A stretch of DNA of 64,000 nucleotides, taken from Roseateles_B sp051857535 (GTDB lineage: Bacteria > Pseudomonadota > Gammaproteobacteria > Burkholderiales > Burkholderiaceae_C). Each line of letters begins with the position of its first letter. Positions within the stretch are counted from its first letter, which is position 1. A program made the position numbers and the translations under genes. The notes under the pieces were generated by a model, which did not search any database, had not been told where the DNA came from, and saw only the letters and a program-made list of their open reading frames with translations. The stretch is from NCBI RefSeq assembly GCF_051857535.1, contig NZ_JBPZGY010000004.1, positions 62,001 through 126,000 on the forward strand. The letters are read 5' to 3'. Shown piece after piece: positions 6,938-14,218 of the stretch.

Positions 6938-8167
6938 TCACGCTGGCAGGGGCTGGCGCGCGATGGCCTGCTCGCGCACCGGCAGATTGACCAGGGCCGC
7001 CATCACGCCCAGGGCGATGGCCAGCAGCCAGACGATGTCATAGCTGCCCGTGGCGTCATAGAGCTTGCCACCCAGCCACACGCCCAGGAAGCTGCCGATC
7101 TGGTGGCTGAAGAAGATGAAGCCGCCCAGCATGGACAGGTGCTGCGGACCGAAGATCTGCAGCACCACGGCGTTGGTCGGCGGCACGGTGGACAGCCACA
7201 GGAAGCCCATCACCGCAGAGAAGACCCAGACGCTGGGTGCGCTCAGCGGCACCAGCAGGAAGACCGTGATGGTCACCGCCCGCAGCGCGTAGATGGCCGA
7301 GAGCAGGTAGCGCTTGGGGTAGCGCTGGCCCAGCAGGCCGGCGGTGTAGGTGCCGAAGATGTTGAAGAGGCCGATCAGCGCCAGCGAGGTGGTGGCCAGG
7401 CCCGGCTCCAGGCCGTGGTCCTTGAGGTAGCTGGGCATGTGGACCGCGATGAACACGACCTGGAAGCCGCAGACGAAGTAGCCCAGCATCAGCAGCTGGA
7501 AGCTGCGATAGCCGAAGGCCTCGCGCAGGGCCTGGGTGATGCTCTGGTGAGGGCCGGCATGCGCGGGTGCCGGGCCCTTCTCGCGCAGGCCCAGGGCCAA
7601 GGGAATGATGAGCAGGGCGGCGCCTGCCAGCACCCACAGGGCCTGCTGCCAGCCCAGGCCGGCGATCAGCTGGCTCTCCAGGGGGATCATGCAGAACTGC
7701 CCGAAGGAGCCGGCGGCGGCGGCCACGCCGAAGGCCCAGGAGCGCTTCTCGGGGCTCACCGCGCGGCCCAGCACGCCGTAGATCACCGCATAGGTGGTGG
7801 CCGACTGCGCCATGCCGATCAGCAGACCGGCGCTGCCGGTGAAGGCCAGGCCCGACGCCGAGACCGACATCAGCACCAGCCCCAGGGCGTAAAGCAGGGC
7901 GCCGATCACCAGGGCTTTCCAGGCCCCGAAGCGGTCGGCCAGCATGCCGGCGATGGGGCCGGCGGCACCCCAGGCGAGGTTCTGCACGGCCAGGGCGAAG
8001 GCGAAGGTCTCACGCGGCCAGCCCCGCTCCACGGTGATGGGCTGCAGCCACAGGCCGAAGCCATGGCGTATGCCCATGGAGAGGGTCACGATGAGGGCCC
8101 CGCACAGCAGGACTTGCTGGACCGAGGGGGCGCGGGCGGGGAGGGCCGGGGCGGAAGGGGACTGCAT
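6938..8167 (-). CDS. MFS transporter
   Basis: 409 aa with about 12 hydrophobic segments, a major facilitator permease of the inner membrane. MLADRFGAWKAL (about residues 72-83) is the conserved loop 2-3 motif. The central loop (REKGPAPAHAGPHQS) separates two six-helix halves. The GIRHGFGLWLQPI opening resembles monocarboxylate/OFA-type permeases of proteobacteria. Substrate unknown. An ATG at 8167 precedes the first helix. A tiny membrane-protein gene follows after 4 bp. Confidence 0.85.
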   Translation of the reverse strand: MQSPSAPALPARAPSVQQVLLCGALIVTLSMGIRHGFGLWLQPITVERGWPRETFAFALAVQNLAWGAAGPIAGMLADRFGAWKALVIGALLYALGLVLMSVSASGLAFTGSAGLLIGMAQSATTYAVIYGVLGRAVSPEKRSWAFGVAAAAGSFGQFCMIPLESQLIAGLGWQQALWVLAGAALLIIPLALGLREKGPAPAHAGPHQSITQALREAFGYRSFQLLMLGYFVCGFQVVFIAVHMPSYLKDHGLEPGLATTSLALIGLFNIFGTYTAGLLGQRYPKRYLLSAIYALRAVTITVFLLVPLSAPSVWVFSAVMGFLWLSTVPPTNAVVLQIFGPQHLSMLGGFIFFSHQIGSFLGVWLGGKLYDATGSYDIVWLLAIALGVMAALVNLPVREQAIARQPLPA

Positions 8168-8185
8168 CGCCCCACTGTAGCGGGC

Positions 8186-9706
8186 TCAGTGCCGCTTCGC
8201 TGTCCCCTGGCGGACTGCCGCAGTGCCACGTGTGGACTTCCCGGTGGCGGCGCCGGTCTTGCGCGCGGTAGCGGCTGTCTTGCTGCCGCTCTTGCTGCCG
8301 GACTTGGCGCTGGCGGCCTTCTTGCCCTTGGCTGGCTTGGTCGACTTGCCGGCGGCGACGGCGGTGGCCTCGGTGCTGGCGTCGCTGGCCTCGGCCACGC
8401 TGTCCAACTGGGTCAGGAGCCTGCCCTGCTTGATGCGCATGAGCGGCTTGTCCAGGGTGCGCAGATCGTCCAGAGGATTGCTCACCAGCACCAGGAAGCT
8501 GGCCTCGCAGCCTTCGTCGAAGCAGGCCAGGCGGCGCTTGGGGAAGAGGGCGCGCGGCGTGCTGATGCTGGCCATCTTGAGGAGCTCGGCCGGGCTGAAG
8601 ACCTCCAGGCCGGCGAGGTGGTGAATTTCGGCGAGCGAGGTGCCTGGGAAATTGTCCGAGCCCAGCAGCAACTGGGCTCCGGCCGCCTTGAGCAGGCGCA
8701 GGTTCTCGGCCAGCACGGCGCGCTGGGCCTGGCGCTGCTCTTCGCTCATGGGGAAGAGGGTGTTGGCCACCGTGGCCGTCAGCACCTGGGTCTTCTGGCT
8801 GGCGGCGCGCGCGGCGGTGGCCTCGTCGAGCCGGAAACGCTCCGGGCCGTCACCGAAGGCCGCGAAATAGCCGGGTACATGGCCGATCTGGTCCACGCCG
8901 GCTTCCAGGGCCGCGCGGAAGTCGGCGGCGGTCTCCACATGGGCGCTCACCGGCAGCTTGTCCTTGTGGGCCAGCCGCACAAGGGCGGCGGCCGTCTCGG
9001 CGCTCAGGCCCAGGCGGCCCAGGGCGGTAGGGTTGCCGCGCAGTTCGGGCCGGTCACTGTAGGCCAGGATGATCTTGAGCCAGTCCGTCTTGCGGGGCGC
9101 CACCAGCGGCCACTTCTGCTGGGCCTGCTCAGGCGTGTCGACCAGCAGCAGCTGCCGGTCCGCAAAATCGCTGACCTGGCGCGGCGCCTGCCCCTCGGCC
9201 ACGGGCTGGGCCAGCAGCGGGGCCAGCGGGTGGCCGTCAGAGCTGGTGACGCAGGCGGTGGTGAAGCTCACGTCCACGCTGTCCGGCTGGTTCAGCAGGG
9301 GGCGGGCGCTGGCGATGCTGTCGGGGTCGCCGCACTGCATGGCGGCATAGAAGACGCCGTCCTGCAGATAGCGCTGGCCGAAGGTCTGCACGCCCCAGCC
9401 GCTCTGCAGATTGTGGTTGTTGGCCTCGGCCAGCGGCGGGATCAGGTACTGGTCCCGCAGCTCCAGGCGGCGGTGGATGCGCTTGGGGCGGCTCTTGGTG
9501 AATTTGCCGTCGACGACGTAGAGCGTGCCCTTCTGGAAGCCCTGGCCGTCGAACCAGCGGGCATTGTGCAGCTCCATGGCCAGGGGGGCGCTGGCCTTGA
9601 AGGGCTGGGCCTGGCCGGCCGTGGGGGCCGTGGCTGGTTGGGCCTGGGCCGCGGCGCCCAGGGCCAGGGAGATCGACAGTGCAGAAATTCGCAGGACGTA
9701 CAACAA
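8186..9706 (-). CDS. Secreted amidohydrolase-family protein with altered metal motif and basic Lys/Ala-rich tail
   Basis: 506 aa. A signal peptide (RISALSISLALGAAAQAQ) targets it to the periplasm. The TIM-barrel amidohydrolase core (about 45-435) shows DWLKIILAYSD (carboxylated-Lys position), SAHVET and QIGHVPGY metal histidines and LLGSDNFPG (catalytic Asp). The first metal motif, normally HxH, reads ANNHN, so its first histidine is missing. After residue about 450 the protein becomes a repetitive Lys/Ala/Gly/Ser tail (KPAKGKKAASAKSG...) like histone H1 or AlgP. The start is TTG at 9706, supported by AGGGG 9 nt upstream and by the signal peptide. Substrate unknown. Confidence 0.75.
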   Translation of the reverse strand: MLYVLRISALSISLALGAAAQAQPATAPTAGQAQPFKASAPLAMELHNARWFDGQGFQKGTLYVVDGKFTKSRPKRIHRRLELRDQYLIPPLAEANNHNLQSGWGVQTFGQRYLQDGVFYAAMQCGDPDSIASARPLLNQPDSVDVSFTTACVTSSDGHPLAPLLAQPVAEGQAPRQVSDFADRQLLLVDTPEQAQQKWPLVAPRKTDWLKIILAYSDRPELRGNPTALGRLGLSAETAAALVRLAHKDKLPVSAHVETAADFRAALEAGVDQIGHVPGYFAAFGDGPERFRLDEATAARAASQKTQVLTATVANTLFPMSEEQRQAQRAVLAENLRLLKAAGAQLLLGSDNFPGTSLAEIHHLAGLEVFSPAELLKMASISTPRALFPKRRLACFDEGCEASFLVLVSNPLDDLRTLDKPLMRIKQGRLLTQLDSVAEASDASTEATAVAAGKSTKPAKGKKAASAKSGSKSGSKTAATARKTGAATGKSTRGTAAVRQGTAKRH

Positions 9707-9826
9707 GACAGAAGGCCCCTGGCTTCAGCAAAGTGGCGGATGCTACGCCGGAAATAGGCCGTCCGACTCAAGTCAGGCTTGGGGATTCCCCCGTCCGCTG
9801 TCGCCGGAAGGGGGCCGGCGCCTCCC

Positions 9827-9832
9827 TACAAT
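9827..9832 (+). promoter_or_regulatory. Putative leaderless -10 box of parE
   Basis: TACAAT ends 7 nt before the parE ATG at 9840; no Shine-Dalgarno lies between. Confidence 0.45.
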
Positions 9833-9839
9833 CGCCGCC

Positions 9840-11834
9840 ATGGCAAGCAAAGCAGTCTCCTCCGCCTCCGCATCGCCCTCCGGCTACGGCGAGGCCTCCA
9901 TCCGCGTTCTCAAGGGCCTGGAGCCCGTCAAGCAGCGCCCGGGCATGTACACCCGGACGGACAACCCCCTGCACATCATCCAGGAGGTGATCGACAACGC
10001 CGCCGACGAGGCCCTGGCCGGCTTCGGCCGCCGCATCGACCTCACCCAGCACACCGACGGCTCCATCACCATCGAGGACGACGGCCGCGGCATCCCCTTC
10101 GGTCTGCACCCGGAAGAGGGCGTGCCGGTGGTCGAGATCGTCTTCACGCGCCTGCATGCTGGCGGCAAGTTCGACAAGGGCTCGGGTGGCGCCTACAGCT
10201 TCTCCGGCGGCCTGCACGGCGTGGGCGTCAGCGTGACCAATGCCCTGGCCAAGCGCCTGGAGGTGACGGTCTGGCGTGAGAAGCAGGTGGCACGCCTGGC
10301 CTTCGAGGCCGGTGACGTGGTCGAGCCCGTGACGGTACGCCCCGCGGCCAGCGGCGACCGCAAGCAGGGCACGACGGTGCGCGTCTGGCCCGACGCCAAG
10401 TATTTCGAGAGCCCCGACCTCCCCAAGGCCGAGCTGGTGCACCTGCTGCGTTCCAAGGCCGTGCTGATGCCCGGCGTCACGGTGACGCTCAAGCAGGAAA
10501 AGACCGGCGAGGTCCAGACCTGGGCCTACAAGGGCGGCCTGCGTGACTACCTCATGCAGACGCTCAACGCCGATCCCTTGATCCCGCTGTTCGAGGGCGA
10601 GCAGTACGCCAGCAAGGCCGAGACCGAGAACTTCGCCGAGGGCGAGGGCGCCGCCTGGTGCGTGGCCTTCACCGAGGAGGGTCAGGTCATGCGCGAGAGC
10701 TATGTCAACCTGATCCCGACGGTGGCGGGCGGCACGCACGAGTCCGGCCTCAAAGATGGCCTCTTCGGCGCGATCAAGAGCTTCATCGAGATGCACAGCC
10801 TGCTGCCCAAGGGCGTCAAGCTGATGCCGGACGACGTGTTCTCGCGCGCCAGCTTCGTGCTCTCCGCCAAGGTGCTGGACCCGCAGTTCCAGGGCCAGAC
10901 CAAGGAGCGCCTGAACTCGCGGGACGCCCTTCGCCTCGTGTCCGCCTTCGTCAAGCCGCAACTGGAGCTGTGGCTCAACCAGCATGTGGAGCACGGCAAG
11001 AAGCTGGCCGAGCTGGTCATCAAGCAGGCCCAGACCCGCCAGCGCGCCAGCCAGAAGGTCGAGAAGCGCAAGGGCTCCGGCGTGGCCGTGCTGCCCGGCA
11101 AGCTGACCGACTGCGAGAGCCGCGACCTCCTGCACAACGAGCTCTTCCTGGTGGAGGGCGACTCCGCCGGTGGCTCGGCCAAGATGGGCCGCAACAAGGA
11201 GACGCAGGCCATCCTGCCCCTGCGCGGCAAGGTGCTCAATGCCTGGGAGGTCGAGCGCGACCTGCTCTTCAAGAACAACGAGATCCACGACATCTCCGTG
11301 GCCATCGGCGTGGATCCGCACGGCCCCAGCGACTCGCCGGACCTCAGCAATCTGCGCTACGGCAAGATCTGCATCCTGTCTGACGCCGATGTCGACGGCT
11401 CCCACATCCAGGTGCTGCTGCTGACGCTCTTCTTCCGCCACTTCCCCAAGCTGGTCGAGACCGGCCACATCTACGTGGCCCGTCCGCCGCTGTTCCGCGT
11501 GGACGCCCCGGCCCGCGGCAAGAAGCCCGCCGCCAAGATCTACGCCCTGGACGAAGGCGAGCTCACCGCCACCCTGGACAAGCTGCGCAAGGAAGGCGCC
11601 CGCGAGAACAGCTGGACCATCAGCCGCTTCAAGGGCCTGGGCGAGATGAGTGCCGAGCAGCTCTGGGACACCACGCTCAACCCCGAGACCCGCCGCCTCA
11701 TGCAGGTCGCCTACGGCATGTTCGACTTCGCCGCCACCGAGGGCGCCATCAACAAGCTCATGGGCAAGGGCGAGGCCGCCTCGCGCCGCGAGCTGATGGA
11801 GCTGCATGGCGACTCCGTCGAGGTCGACATCTGA
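9840..11834 (+). CDS. parE: DNA topoisomerase IV subunit B
   Basis: 664 aa, the ATPase subunit that with ParC decatenates daughter chromosomes. The GHKL ATPase domain has the N-box EVIDNAADEA and GRGIP, and LHGVGVSVTNAL. The TOPRIM domain contains VEGDSAGG and ILSDADVDGSH, and the C-terminus has GLGEM. The length (GyrB is about 800 aa) and the partner gene parC 2.4 kb downstream identify it as ParE rather than GyrB. The ATG at 9840 is supported by the TACAAT box 7 nt upstream; longer in-frame starts would run into antisense of the amidohydrolase. Confidence 0.96.
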   Translation: MASKAVSSASASPSGYGEASIRVLKGLEPVKQRPGMYTRTDNPLHIIQEVIDNAADEALAGFGRRIDLTQHTDGSITIEDDGRGIPFGLHPEEGVPVVEIVFTRLHAGGKFDKGSGGAYSFSGGLHGVGVSVTNALAKRLEVTVWREKQVARLAFEAGDVVEPVTVRPAASGDRKQGTTVRVWPDAKYFESPDLPKAELVHLLRSKAVLMPGVTVTLKQEKTGEVQTWAYKGGLRDYLMQTLNADPLIPLFEGEQYASKAETENFAEGEGAAWCVAFTEEGQVMRESYVNLIPTVAGGTHESGLKDGLFGAIKSFIEMHSLLPKGVKLMPDDVFSRASFVLSAKVLDPQFQGQTKERLNSRDALRLVSAFVKPQLELWLNQHVEHGKKLAELVIKQAQTRQRASQKVEKRKGSGVAVLPGKLTDCESRDLLHNELFLVEGDSAGGSAKMGRNKETQAILPLRGKVLNAWEVERDLLFKNNEIHDISVAIGVDPHGPSDSPDLSNLRYGKICILSDADVDGSHIQVLLLTLFFRHFPKLVETGHIYVARPPLFRVDAPARGKKPAAKIYALDEGELTATLDKLRKEGARENSWTISRFKGLGEMSAEQLWDTTLNPETRRLMQVAYGMFDFAATEGAINKLMGKGEAASRRELMELHGDSVEVDI

Positions 11835-11845
11835 TCAGACGCCGG

Positions 11846-11859
11846 GCAAGACCTGCCCC
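11846..11859 (-). repeat. Dispersed 14-bp repeat, one-mismatch copy
   Basis: The minus strand reads GGGGCAGGTCTTGC, in the 55-bp gap after parE. Confidence 0.55.
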
Positions 11860-11889
11860 TCTGCCGTTCCAGCCATTTCGGGGATCCCC

Positions 11890-12942
11890 ATGAAGATCGT
11901 CTACAACGAGCGCCACGCCCAGCATGCCGCGCAGAAGGAATTCTTCCGCGGCCAGCTGGTGGACGCCTTCGAGATCCCGGCCCGTGCGGACTATGTGCTG
12001 CAGGCCCTGCAGGCCAGTGATCTCGGGCCCTTCGTGCCGGTCGTGGACCACGGCCGTGCGCCCCTGGAGCGGGTGCATGCGCCGGCCTATCTGCGCTTCA
12101 TCGAGGGCGCCCACGCCGAGTGGCAGGCCCTGGGCGGCGAGGGCGAGGCCTTCCCCGCCGTGTGGCCCGTGCGCAGCCTGCGCAGTGACGTCGAGCCCCG
12201 CAGCTTTGCCGCCCGCATGGGGCTTTATTCGATGGACAGCGGCTCCCCGCTGACCGCCGGCACCTGGGCCGCCGCCTACTGGGGCGCCCAGGCCAGCCTG
12301 ACGGCGCTGGACCTGGTGCTGGCTGGCGAGCGCTCGGCCTACTGCCTGACCCGACCGCCCGGCCACCATGCCGGTGCTGACTTCTTCGGCGGCTACTGCT
12401 TCATCAACAACGCCGCTGTCACGGCGCAGGCCGCGCGCGACGCCGGCCGCCAGCGCGTCGCCATCCTCGACGTGGACTACCACCACGGCAACGGCACCCA
12501 GGCCATCTTCTACGAGCGCCCGGACGTCTTCTTCCTCAGCATCCACGGCGACCCGCAGACCGAATACCCCTTCTTCCTGGGCCATGCCGATGAGCGCGGC
12601 GCCGGGGCAGGGGAGGGCTTCAATGCCAACTACCCGCTGCCCGCGGGCGCCAGCAACGAGCAGTGGTTCGAGGCCTTCGAGAAGGCCCTGGTGCAGCTCA
12701 ATGCCTATGCGCCGGAGCTGCTGATCGTCTCGCTGGGCGTGGATACCTACGGCGGCGACCCCATCTCGCATTTCCGGCTCGACGAGCCCGAGTTCCGCCG
12801 CATGGGCCAGAGCCTGGCCTCGCTGCAACTGCCCACGCTCTTCCTGCAGGAGGGCGGCTATGCCACCGCCGCCATCGGCCGCAATGTGCAGGCCGTGCTG
12901 GCGGGCTTTGCATCCACGGCCCAGGGCCAGCCCGGGGTCTGA
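11890..12942 (+). CDS. Histone deacetylase-like amidohydrolase (acetylpolyamine deacetylase type)
   Basis: 350 aa zinc hydrolase of the arginase/deacetylase fold. Key residues are the catalytic His pair in RPPGHHA (H159-H160), GYCFINNAA, zinc ligands D196 and H198 in DVDYHHGNGT, and a third aspartate in LGVDTYGGDP. The GDPQTEYPFFLGHADE segment is typical of bacterial acetylpolyamine amidohydrolases, so acetylated polyamine is a likelier substrate than protein; this is family inference. The next gene, a GNAT acetyltransferase, begins 5 bp after the stop, pairing an acylating and a deacylating enzyme. Confidence 0.88.
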   Translation: MKIVYNERHAQHAAQKEFFRGQLVDAFEIPARADYVLQALQASDLGPFVPVVDHGRAPLERVHAPAYLRFIEGAHAEWQALGGEGEAFPAVWPVRSLRSDVEPRSFAARMGLYSMDSGSPLTAGTWAAAYWGAQASLTALDLVLAGERSAYCLTRPPGHHAGADFFGGYCFINNAAVTAQAARDAGRQRVAILDVDYHHGNGTQAIFYERPDVFFLSIHGDPQTEYPFFLGHADERGAGAGEGFNANYPLPAGASNEQWFEAFEKALVQLNAYAPELLIVSLGVDTYGGDPISHFRLDEPEFRRMGQSLASLQLPTLFLQEGGYATAAIGRNVQAVLAGFASTAQGQPGV

Positions 12943-12947
12943 TCACC

Positions 12948-13490
12948 ATGAGCAGCCTGCCGCGCGTGCACCTGCGCCCCACCATGCTCTCGGACCTGGA
13001 CTTCGTCGTCTCGGTCGAGCAGGACGCGGCCAACCTGCCCTTCATCACGCCCTGGGAACGCACCCAGCACGAGGGCGCGATCCGCTTTCCGGACTCGCGC
13101 CACTTCATCGTGGAGTGGGGGCCCCAGGCCCAGGCCCAGGCCGCCGGCTTCATCATCCTGCAGGGCTGCCGCAACCCGCACCGCTCGGTGGAGCTCAAGC
13201 GCATGGTGCTGCAGCCAAAGGGCCAGGGCGTGGGCCGCGCCTGCCTGCGCCTGATCAAGCAACTGGCCTTCCAGCAGCTGCATGCCCACCGCTTCTGGCT
13301 TGACGTCAAGGGCCTGAACACCCGTGCCCAGGCGCTCTACCTCAGCGAGGGCTTCGTCGAGGAAGGCCGGCTGCGCGAGAGCGTGCGGGTGAGCATCGAA
13401 GGCGCCGATGGCTATGACAGCCTCATCGTGATGTCCATGCTGGACCGCGAGTACCAGGCCCGCCGCGCCATGAACGAGGAGTCCGCATGA
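12948..13490 (+). CDS. GNAT family N-acetyltransferase
   Basis: 180 aa. The GNAT fold is shown by VELKRMVLQPKGQGVGRACLRLIKQLAF, where QPKGQGVGRA is the acetyl-CoA pyrophosphate loop. HRFWLDVKGLNTRAQALYLSEGFVEEGRLRE is the conserved motif B with the C-terminal strand. Substrate unknown. The ATG at 12948 lies 5 bp after the deacetylase stop, and its 3' end overlaps the next start by 4 bp (ATGA), so the three genes are probably co-translated. Confidence 0.85.
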   Translation: MSSLPRVHLRPTMLSDLDFVVSVEQDAANLPFITPWERTQHEGAIRFPDSRHFIVEWGPQAQAQAAGFIILQGCRNPHRSVELKRMVLQPKGQGVGRACLRLIKQLAFQQLHAHRFWLDVKGLNTRAQALYLSEGFVEEGRLRESVRVSIEGADGYDSLIVMSMLDREYQARRAMNEESA

Positions 13491-14182
13491 GGGGGCTGCT
13501 GCTGGCGTTTCTGCTGTCCATGCTGGCCCCGGCCGCGCAGGCGGAGCTGTGGGCCTATGTGGACAAGGCCGGCGTCGCGCATTTCGCCGCCCAGCGCCTG
13601 GACGAGCGCTACCAGCCCGTCATGAGCCTGGGCGCCCGCCCGCAGCGCGTGCCCGGCAAGACCGACCACGGCCGCTCCCTGCTCACCTGGCTGGAGTTCG
13701 CCCCGGAAGTCAAGGCCGTCCAGCCCTATCTGCGCGAGGCCTCGCAGCAGACCGGCGTGGACATGGAGCTGCTCAAAGCCATGATTGCCGTGGAGAGCGG
13801 CTTCAAGGCCGATGCTGTCTCGCCTCGCGGTGCCACCGGCCTCATGCAGATCACCGCCATCGCCGCCGAGCACTACGCCACCGCCGCGGAGGCACGCCTG
13901 CCCGTCGAGCAGCGCCTGCGCGAGCCGCGCAGCAATGTGCTGATCGGCGCCCGCATGCTGGCCGACCTGATCAAGCGCTACGGCCGCCTCGACGCGGCCC
14001 TGGCGGCCTGGAACGCCGGTGAGACGGCGGTCCGCAAGGCCGGGGGGCGCATGCCTCCCATCGATGAAACCCAGGCCCATGTGCAGATGGTGCTGGAGCT
14101 CTACTGGGCGCTCTTGCAGCGCAGCCTGAGCCAGCAGCTGCAGGGCATGCAATTCCACAGTGCGCCGGTCTCCCAGCAGTAG
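13487..14182 (+). CDS. Lytic transglycosylase, SLT domain
   Basis: 231 aa. A signal peptide (LLLAFLLSMLAPAAQA) exports it to the periplasm. A short N-terminal region starting ELWAYVDKAGVAHFA looks like the DUF4124-type beta motif. The lysozyme-like SLT domain follows, with catalytic E103 in AVESGF, then SPRGATGLMQI and AAWNAGETAV. It cleaves the glycan strands of murein. Overlaps the GNAT gene by 4 bp; parC starts 36 bp downstream. Confidence 0.9.
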   Translation: MRGLLLAFLLSMLAPAAQAELWAYVDKAGVAHFAAQRLDERYQPVMSLGARPQRVPGKTDHGRSLLTWLEFAPEVKAVQPYLREASQQTGVDMELLKAMIAVESGFKADAVSPRGATGLMQITAIAAEHYATAAEARLPVEQRLREPRSNVLIGARMLADLIKRYGRLDAALAAWNAGETAVRKAGGRMPPIDETQAHVQMVLELYWALLQRSLSQQLQGMQFHSAPVSQQ

Positions 14183-14218
14183 GCCAGCAGTCAGCCCGCA
14201 GTCCAGGCGCCATTCCCC

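Noticed and set aside
6878..9757. A very long open frame on the plus strand opposite the MFS permease and amidohydrolase genes
   Set aside because: Its protein is Gln/Gly/Arg/His-rich low complexity, typical of antisense of GC-rich coding DNA, while the minus strand encodes recognisable families.
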